Assembly: GCA_026415985.1 (NCBI GenBank)
Contig: JAOAGA010000023.1
Span: forward strand, 1-19,974
DNA: 19,974 bases
Direction of reading: 5' to 3'
Source of the DNA: Pseudomonadota bacterium
GTDB lineage: Bacteria; CALINM01
Shown here: positions 14,296 to 19,974 of the stretch, piece after piece
Numbering within the stretch: the first letter of the stretch is position 1
Layout: every line of letters begins with the position of its first letter
Program-made: the position numbers and the translations under genes
Notes under the pieces: generated by a model
The model's input: only the letters and a program-made list of their open reading frames with translations
Told to the model about the DNA's origin: nothing
Database searches by the model: none

Positions 14296-16635
14296 ATGCT
14301 TGTAAGATTTGATCTTTTTATGGAGAGGATCGTCCTGCCTGAGGAAGTTCCCATAATTATCAATAAAGAGTACATAGTGCTTCCACAGGCAATGCAGTCC
14401 CTGTTTTTTATTGATAACCAGTCAATCAATGCCATAGAGAGGGCTTTCATCTCTCATAAAACTGTTGTTTTAATATCTCCTCTTGATACTTACAAAACAG
14501 AATATTTTAATTTAGGAGACTTAAATCCCATTGGTTGTGCCTGTAAGATTAATCAGTTAGTACATTTACCAGAAGGTGGTATTAAGGTTTTAATGGAGGG
14601 GCATTTTAGGGTACGGCCTAAAAAAATTATTTCTCACCATCCCTATCCCGTTGGGGTCTTTGAAGAGGTTGAAGAAGTCTATGAAAGAAATATTGTAAAT
14701 GAGACTCTTGTTCAAAGTGTTATCTCTTTGCTTAAAATCAGTCAATCTTTAGGAAAAACTTTTCCAGTTGAAGTTTTTCCAACGGTTGAAAAGATTTATG
14801 ATGCAGGTAAATTGGCAGACTTTATCGCACTTGCCCTTGGCCTGAATTTCCAACAACTGCTGGAAGTATTAAATACCGTTGAACCATCTGACAGGCTTAA
14901 AAAGGTATTTTTAATATTAAGCACCGAGGTCGAGTTTCTCCAGCTTAGGGGGAAACTACAGTCCGAGGTAGCAAAGGAAATGGGAAAAACCCAAAGAGAT
15001 TATCTCCTGCGCCAGCAAATGAAGATAATACAAAAAGAGTTGGGAGATGATGACTCATTAGCTCAGGAAATTTCTCAGTTAAAAAAGGCCATTAACGAAG
15101 CAAAGATGCCTAAAAAGGTTGAAGAGATAGCACTTAAGGAGCTATCACGTCTTGAGAAAATGAACCCTGCATCTTCAGAGTTTACAGTGGTTAGAACCTA
15201 TCTTGATTATCTCATATCAATGCCATGGAGTATATCAACAGAAGATAACTTAGATATAAACAATGCACAAAAGATACTTGACGAAGATCACTTTGATTTA
15301 GAAAAGGTTAAGGAGAGAATTTTAGAGTTTCTGGCTGTAAAAAAGCTTAAAGGGGACTTAAAAGGCTCCATTCTTTGCCTTGTAGGTCCGCCGGGAGTCG
15401 GGAAAACCTCTCTTGGCAAATCAATAGCAAGGGCTTTAGGGAGAAAGTTTATAAGAATGTCTTTAGGTGGAATTAAAGATGAGGCTGAGATCAGGGGACA
15501 CAGAAGAACCTATGTTGGCTCCATGCCCGGCAGAATAATTCAAGAAATTAAAAGAGCGGGAACAAATAACCCGGTATTCATACTCGATGAGGTTGATAAA
15601 ATAGGGACAGACTTTAGAGGTGATCCCGCATCCGCCCTATTGGAAGTTCTTGACCCTGAGCAGAACAACACCTTTTTAGATCATTATTTAGATGTTCCCT
15701 TTGATTTAAGTAATGTCTTATTTATCACTACAGCCAATCTATTAGATCCCATACCTGCACCTTTAAGAGACAGAATGGAGGTGATATCAATACCGGGTTA
15801 TACGGAAGAAGAAAAATTAAAGATTGCAGAAATACATTTAATACCAAAACTCAAGTCCCAAAATGGTTTGGAAAACTATAAAATCGAGTTTACAACAAAT
15901 GCCATCAAAAAAATAATAAGAGAGTATACCCGGGAGTCAGGTCTAAGAAACTTATCACGGGCAATTGAACAGGTTTTCAGAAAAATAGCACGTGAGATAA
16001 CTCAAAAGGGTAAAAGGGAGTTTAAAATTACCGATTATTCAGTTGTAAAATATTTAGGTCCCGGAAAATACTACTATGAACAGAGCTTTTATAATAAGGT
16101 TTGTGGTGTTGCCATCGGACTTGCCTGGACTGAGACAGGTGGTGATATAATCTTTGTAGAATCAACGAAGATGAAAGGTAGAAAGGGGTTGATACTCACA
16201 GGCTATTTGGGTGAGGTGATGAAGGAATCGGCTCAGGCTGCATTAAGCTATATCAGGAGCAACTCAGAGAAATTTCAGATAGATGACGGCATCTTCTCAA
16301 AATTTGATATTCATATTCACGTGCCACAGGGGGCAATTCCCAAGGACGGTCCCTCTGCAGGAATAACCATAGCAGTATCTTTGCTTTCTCTTCTTACCGG
16401 TAAACCTGTTAGGAATGATGTAGCAATGACGGGAGAGATAACTTTAACCGGTAGAGTATTACCGATAGGGGGTATTAAAGAAAAATCTCTCGCAGCAAGA
16501 AGATCCGGTATTAAAAAGGTTATTATTCCCAAAAAAAATGAAAAAGACCTCCTTGACCTACCCAAGTATCTTAAGAAAGACATTAAGTTTATAACCGTGG
16601 AGACCTTGGAAGAGGTTATCCCTCACGTATTTTGA
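14296..16635 (+). CDS. lon: ATP-dependent protease Lon (LonA type)
   Basis: A 779 aa LonA, the soluble AAA+ serine-lysine protease that degrades misfolded and short-lived regulatory proteins. The N-terminal substrate-binding domain covers about residues 10-205, followed by a helical coiled-coil region (KTQRDYLLRQQMKIIQKELG). The AAA module has Walker A GPPGVGKT at 364-371 and Walker B FILDEVDK (Asp431, Glu432). The protease domain has catalytic Ser687 in PKDGPSAG and Lys730 in GGIKEKSLAARRSG, the same 43-residue spacing as in E. coli Lon. There is no membrane insertion, excluding LonB. No Shine-Dalgarno precedes the ATG; the ninth codon (14320) is another possible ATG start. Three bases separate its stop from the next gene. 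Confidence 0.98.
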   Translation: MLVRFDLFMERIVLPEEVPIIINKEYIVLPQAMQSLFFIDNQSINAIERAFISHKTVVLISPLDTYKTEYFNLGDLNPIGCACKINQLVHLPEGGIKVLMEGHFRVRPKKIISHHPYPVGVFEEVEEVYERNIVNETLVQSVISLLKISQSLGKTFPVEVFPTVEKIYDAGKLADFIALALGLNFQQLLEVLNTVEPSDRLKKVFLILSTEVEFLQLRGKLQSEVAKEMGKTQRDYLLRQQMKIIQKELGDDDSLAQEISQLKKAINEAKMPKKVEEIALKELSRLEKMNPASSEFTVVRTYLDYLISMPWSISTEDNLDINNAQKILDEDHFDLEKVKERILEFLAVKKLKGDLKGSILCLVGPPGVGKTSLGKSIARALGRKFIRMSLGGIKDEAEIRGHRRTYVGSMPGRIIQEIKRAGTNNPVFILDEVDKIGTDFRGDPASALLEVLDPEQNNTFLDHYLDVPFDLSNVLFITTANLLDPIPAPLRDRMEVISIPGYTEEEKLKIAEIHLIPKLKSQNGLENYKIEFTTNAIKKIIREYTRESGLRNLSRAIEQVFRKIAREITQKGKREFKITDYSVVKYLGPGKYYYEQSFYNKVCGVAIGLAWTETGGDIIFVESTKMKGRKGLILTGYLGEVMKESAQAALSYIRSNSEKFQIDDGIFSKFDIHIHVPQGAIPKDGPSAGITIAVSLLSLLTGKPVRNDVAMTGEITLTGRVLPIGGIKEKSLAARRSGIKKVIIPKKNEKDLLDLPKYLKKDIKFITVETLEEVIPHVF

Positions 16636-16638
16636 TTT

Positions 16639-17427
16639 ATGTTTATCCCAATCGCAGAAAATTTACAACCATTTGATAAGAACGCTAAAGAAATTTTCTC
16701 CTTCAATAAAACTGCCCTTTCAAAATTTTTATCGGAGATTGAAAAAAAGGGAATTAAATATATCGACTTTAATCCCGGACCAATAAAAAAGGAAAAGGAG
16801 AAAATTGTTAAATTCTTTATAGAGGGTATTGAAGAATATTCCAATCTTAACATAGTTATTGACTCCACCGACGCAGAACTGATCGAGTTGGCAATCAATT
16901 TTTCTAAAAGGATGCCTATTATCAATGGATTTTCCTTAGAGCAAAAAAAAACAGAGAAGATCCTGCCCTTGGCAGAGAAATATAATCTTCCAATCATTGG
17001 TCTGCTTATGTCTGAAAGCTATATACCAAAAACATTGGACGAAAAACTCCTTATGGCAGAGCAAATGATAGGAGAGGCAGAGACACTGGGTATAAGAAAA
17101 GATCAAATAATTTTAGACCCAATAATTGCGCCGTTAGGCTGGGAGGGAGGACTTGAGTCTAACAAAGCAAATTTAGAGTTTATTAAAGAAGGGAAAAATC
17201 TTTTTAAAGGCGTGAGATTTCTTGTAGGTATCTCAAACCTTACCACAAAATCAGCAGGCGGAATTAAAAAATCATACTTTCAAAATATATTAATCACCCT
17301 TCTCTGGTCTGTCGGAATAGATTTTATAATGCTTGATGCCTTTAATATGGAGATAGAAAATACTATAAAGTTTTTAAGACTTTTAGAAAGCGGTGGTATC
17401 TTTTCCTTCGCTGAGTTTTCTTCTTAG
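16639..17427 (+). CDS. Pterin-binding (DHPS-like) protein, AcsE/MtrH-related
   Basis: A 262 aa TIM-barrel protein of the pterin-binding superfamily that includes dihydropteroate synthase, MtrH, the MetH folate domain and the methyltetrahydrofolate:corrinoid methyltransferase AcsE. Shared patterns are IKYIDFNPGP, NIVIDSTDAELIELAI, MPIINGFSLE, LDPIIAPLG, VGISNLTTKS and FIMLDAF, each at a barrel strand end in AcsE-like enzymes. The N-terminal GERIN-type motif of AcsE is replaced by IPIAENLQPF, so activity may differ. The likely role is methyl transfer between tetrahydrofolate and a corrinoid protein, but no corrinoid protein or acs gene is in the window. It is probably co-transcribed with lon, without its own Shine-Dalgarno. 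Its last 45 bases overlap the convergent gene. Confidence 0.82.
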   Translation: MFIPIAENLQPFDKNAKEIFSFNKTALSKFLSEIEKKGIKYIDFNPGPIKKEKEKIVKFFIEGIEEYSNLNIVIDSTDAELIELAINFSKRMPIINGFSLEQKKTEKILPLAEKYNLPIIGLLMSESYIPKTLDEKLLMAEQMIGEAETLGIRKDQIILDPIIAPLGWEGGLESNKANLEFIKEGKNLFKGVRFLVGISNLTTKSAGGIKKSYFQNILITLLWSVGIDFIMLDAFNMEIENTIKFLRLLESGGIFSFAEFSS

Positions 17428-17790
17428 TTCCTCGATCTCTTTTTTTCTTTTAATTTTCTGTAATTCTTTAAGATAAAACTTAAAAGGAAAGCTCTCATTA
17501 TCAAGGTAAGGCAGGCTATTTCTCTCAAAATTTTCTATGAGATGATCTTTTTCTTCCTTTACCTTCGACTCATAGACACCCTTCTTTGATAGCGTTTTAC
17601 TATAGATAAGTTTTTCAGGAATGAGTGGAACTAACTCTTGTGGGAGTTTTTTTTTGTCAATCAAAGATATAGGTATCTCACAGACTGCTTCTATCTCTAT
17701 GAAAAAATACTCCCCGAAATATCTGTAGGTTTTATCAAAAAGCTTTAGTGTTAATCCGTTATCTAATTTGTACTCTTTAACAACTTCCAT
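17383..17790 (-). CDS. Conserved-looking protein of unknown function
   Basis: A 135 aa cytoplasmic protein with no signal peptide or membrane helix. The first half is beta-rich (DNGLTLKLFDKTYRYFGEYF, then FIEIEAVCEIPIS); the second is charged and ends in a long lysine/glutamate-rich helix (KELQKIKRKKEIEELRRKL) that may form a coiled coil. I recognise no named family. It lies 10 bases downstream of the disulfide reductase-rhodanese gene and is probably the last gene of that operon. Its 3' end overlaps the pterin-binding protein gene by 45 bp on the opposite strand, and that overlap encodes part of the charged tail, so the tail may be less constrained than the rest. Confidence 0.7.
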   Translation of the reverse strand: MEVVKEYKLDNGLTLKLFDKTYRYFGEYFFIEIEAVCEIPISLIDKKKLPQELVPLIPEKLIYSKTLSKKGVYESKVKEEKDHLIENFERNSLPYLDNESFPFKFYLKELQKIKRKKEIEELRRKLSEGKDTTAF

Positions 17791-17800
17791 ATACTACTTA

Positions 17801-19426
17801 TCATTCAGAGGTTATATTTTTTTTATAAAAAAAGTAACCACCGGAAAGATTGGAAACATCCCTGAAGCCTTTGTTTTTTAACATTTTTGATACTATGTAA
17901 CTTCTATAGCCGGTTGCACAGTGGACTATAATCTTTTTATCCTTTAGATTATTCAACTCATCAGCCTTTTCCCGTATCTCGTCTATAGGGATATTGATAG
18001 CGTTTTCTATGCTTCCTTTTGTGTTTTCTTTTCTTGTCCTCACATCAAGGATTACGGAGTTTTTAGGGATAGAAGTCACTGAAGAAACCTCTTTTCTTGC
18101 AATGTTATTGCCAATCATTCCCGCAACTATTACCGGGTCTTTAGCCGATGAAAAGGGAGGAGCATAGGCTAAATCAAGAGACTCCAAATCTTCAAAGGTA
18201 AGTCCGCTATAGATTGCAGTTGCAAAGACATCAACTCTTTTATCTACACCATCAAACCCCAACACCTGAGCGCCTAATACCTTTCCGTCTCTATCACCCA
18301 ATAATTTAATATAAATCTCCCTTGAAGAGGGATAATAGGAGGCATGACTTTCAGAAACGAGATAACAGCTTATATAATCAACGCCTCTTTCCTTCAATGT
18401 CTTCTCATTATATCCTGTGCATGCAAAGGTAATCTCTCCAAACTTTGCTATGGCAGTCCCTAATGTTCCCTTATAAATTTTTTTCTCTCCTGAAGAAACA
18501 GAGTTGTATCCCGCAATTCTCCCCTGTTTATTGGCAGAACCTGCCAATGGTATCCATGTCTTGGATTTGTCGAAGGCATAAAAATTTTCCGCCACATCCC
18601 CCGCTGCATAGATATCTTTAACAGAGGTTTCCATATACTCATTAACCTTGATGGTATCTCTTATACCTAAATCTAAGCCAGCATCTTTTGCTAAGCCACT
18701 GTTAGGCTTTACACCTAAGGAAACAAGGGCAATATCAAAATCAAGATGGGTTCCATCCTCAAAATAGGCCATACCTTCTTCTATCTTGGCAACACCTTTG
18801 TTTTTGATAATTTTTACCGATGTCTTTTCAATGTATTCTTCAGCAATTTTTGCCATTTCTCTGTCAAAGGGCAGTAGTATCTGATCTGCCTTCTCACAGA
18901 TAGTTACATCCATACCTAAGTTTTGAAAGTTCTCCGCCATCTCTATTCCTATAAAACCTCCTCCCAGAACTAAGGCTTTTTTAGGTCTGTTATTTTCTAT
19001 GAAGCCTTTAATCTTATCCATATCTTCCAGGTTATACAGGGTAAAGACATTTTCTCCCTTAAAACTCGGAGGTAGTATTGGTGAAGCACCCGTTGATATG
19101 ATTAGCTTATCATATTTCTCATCATAGATTTTGCTATTTACTAAATCTTTAACAACGATCTTTTTTTCATCCCCTTTAATTTTAATAACCTCATTTCTTG
19201 TCCTGACATCTATATTAAACCTCTTTTTTAAATATTGGGGAGTTACAACAAGCAAATCATCTCTATCCTTTATGATATTACCTACGTAATAGGGCATTCC
19301 ACAGTTAGCATAGGAGATATAATCGTTTCTTTCAAAAATTATAATCTCAATATCTTCTCTTGTCCTTCTTGCCTTTACCGCAGAAGAGGCACCACCTGCC
19401 ACCCCTCCAATTATCAGAAGTCTCAT
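17801..19426 (-). CDS. CoA-disulfide reductase / polysulfide reductase fused to rhodanese
   Basis: A 541 aa FAD-dependent pyridine-nucleotide disulfide oxidoreductase with a C-terminal rhodanese domain, the architecture of CoADR-RHD and of the NADH-dependent persulfide/polysulfide reductase Npsr. The FAD site is IIGGVAGGASSA at 5-16; the single redox cysteine is Cys42 in SYANCGMPYY; the NAD(P)H site is VLGGGFIGIEMAENF near 152; a second FAD motif is DIYAAGDVAE. The rhodanese domain (about 450-541) has the active loop HCATGYRS with Cys503. It probably reduces CoA disulfide, CoA-persulfide or polysulfide in the cytoplasm, with the rhodanese domain presenting sulfane sulfur. The start overlaps the upstream diguanylate cyclase stop (ATGA). 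NADH oxidase is an alternative for related enzymes without the rhodanese domain. Confidence 0.95.
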   Translation of the reverse strand: MRLLIIGGVAGGASSAVKARRTREDIEIIIFERNDYISYANCGMPYYVGNIIKDRDDLLVVTPQYLKKRFNIDVRTRNEVIKIKGDEKKIVVKDLVNSKIYDEKYDKLIISTGASPILPPSFKGENVFTLYNLEDMDKIKGFIENNRPKKALVLGGGFIGIEMAENFQNLGMDVTICEKADQILLPFDREMAKIAEEYIEKTSVKIIKNKGVAKIEEGMAYFEDGTHLDFDIALVSLGVKPNSGLAKDAGLDLGIRDTIKVNEYMETSVKDIYAAGDVAENFYAFDKSKTWIPLAGSANKQGRIAGYNSVSSGEKKIYKGTLGTAIAKFGEITFACTGYNEKTLKERGVDYISCYLVSESHASYYPSSREIYIKLLGDRDGKVLGAQVLGFDGVDKRVDVFATAIYSGLTFEDLESLDLAYAPPFSSAKDPVIVAGMIGNNIARKEVSSVTSIPKNSVILDVRTRKENTKGSIENAINIPIDEIREKADELNNLKDKKIIVHCATGYRSYIVSKMLKNKGFRDVSNLSGGYFFYKKNITSE

Positions 19427-19974
19427 TTACTACCTCCAAAAACTGTTATGGTGTTTCTGCCTTTGTTTTTGGACTCATATAAGGCAAGGTCTGCTTCCTG
19501 AATAAACTCATCAATAGTCAATTTATTCCTGAAGGAACTTATCCCAAAACTTAAGGTAACCTTTTCTTCCAGACCTTCTATCTTTAAGGTATTAAAGATA
19601 TTCTTAACTCTTTCGGCAAGTATTCTCGCATTCTCTGAAGTTGTCTGAGGAGATATTATCAGAAACTCTTCTCCGCCAAAACGCCCTACATAATCTACCT
19701 TTCTGAGGGAGTTTTTTAGTATTGTCGCAACCTTCTTAAGAACAATGTCTCCCATTTTGTGGCCATAATTATCGTTAATTTTCTTAAAATAATCAATATC
19801 CGCCATAATTATTGAGAGATCGAAATTATATCTCTGTGCCCTCTCTAATTCAGTTTTAAGTATCTCCATAATTTTTCTTCGGTTAAAAAGTTTGGTCAAC
19901 TCATCAATTGTCGATAGGTCAACTACCCTTTGGTAAAGCAGACAGTTATTAATAACAAGAAGTATGTGATTAAT
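19423..19974 (-). CDS. GGDEF diguanylate cyclase, N-terminus outside the window
   Basis: The visible 183 codons run open to the window edge, so this is the C-terminal part of a longer protein. A full GGDEF domain begins at STIDELTKLFNRRK. The active-site motif is GGEEF in YVGRFGGEEFLIIS, and a product-inhibition I-site RKVD lies five residues before it, so it should make cyclic di-GMP with feedback control. The preceding residues (INHILLVINNCLLYQRVVDL) look like the last helix of a GAF-type sensor domain and its coiled linker. A TTG in front of TKLF is an internal codon and not the start. The stop overlaps the ATG of the disulfide reductase gene, giving coupled translation. Confidence 0.94.
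   Translation of the reverse strand: MNHILLVINNCLLYQRVVDLSTIDELTKLFNRRKIMEILKTELERAQRYNFDLSIIMADIDYFKKINDNYGHKMGDIVLKKVATILKNSLRKVDYVGRFGGEEFLIISPQTTSENARILAERVKNIFNTLKIEGLEEKVTLSFGISSFRNKLTIDEFIQEADLALYESKNKGRNTITVFGGSK

Noticed and set aside
17389-17446. AGCG/CGCT repeat followed by a T-run after the pterin-binding protein gene as a terminator
   Set aside because: A four base pair stem with a long loop is too weak, and the T-run lies about 30 bases further on, inside the opposing gene.
19423-19899. Complete 158 aa GGDEF protein starting at the TTG at 19899
   Set aside because: That TTG encodes the Leu of the conserved DELT motif, and the frame stays open to the window edge.

Overview
This 20 kb window is a dense, AT-rich bacterial chromosome segment with short intergenic gaps and many ATGA start/stop overlaps. 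LpxC, RodZ, two predicted lipoproteins and a lipid-A-type envelope cluster point to a Gram-negative (diderm) bacterium. A GH57 glucan enzyme, an AcsE/MtrH-like pterin-binding protein, a CoA-disulfide/polysulfide reductase-rhodanese fusion and QueH fit an anaerobic, perhaps deep-branching lineage (Desulfobacterota-, Nitrospirota- or Deferribacterota-like). I cannot fix the phylum from sequence reading alone.

Layout. (1) Positions 1-4878, plus strand: the 3' part of a YggS-type PLP protein, a PrxQ/Bcp peroxiredoxin, uvrA and a ResB-like cytochrome c biogenesis protein, followed closely by a membrane sensor histidine kinase (4883-6349). A single-domain response regulator lies on the opposite strand and converges on the kinase with a 15 bp tail overlap. 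(2) Positions 6842-10704, plus strand: an envelope operon of TPR lipoprotein, rodZ, a second lipoprotein, queH, a DUF2905-type small membrane protein and lpxC. (3) Positions 10658-13490, minus strand: a GH57 glucanotransferase/amylase-like enzyme, a small secreted protein and a Nudix hydrolase, converging on lpxC with a 47 bp overlap. (4) Positions 13553-14104: a decayed insertion sequence with 34 bp imperfect terminal inverted repeats and a frameshifted, truncated transposase. (5) Positions 14296-17427, plus strand: lon and a pterin-binding-domain protein, the latter overlapping tail-to-tail with the next block by 45 bp. (6) Positions 17383-19974, minus strand: a GGDEF diguanylate cyclase (cut by the window end), a CoA-disulfide reductase-rhodanese fusion and a 135 aa protein of unknown function.

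The main point of interest is the 13.5-14.3 kb gap. It holds an IS relic with internally duplicated ends, a transposase frame broken by repeated single-base losses (three at GGGAT sites), and a consensus-like -35 box touching its right end and pointing at lon. Other points are the three convergent gene pairs that all overlap at their 3' ends with no room for intrinsic terminators, the kinase/REC pair encoded tail-to-tail, and a diguanylate cyclase translationally coupled to a sulfur-redox enzyme. I found no CRISPR array, tRNA, rRNA, prophage or clearly new multi-gene defence system.
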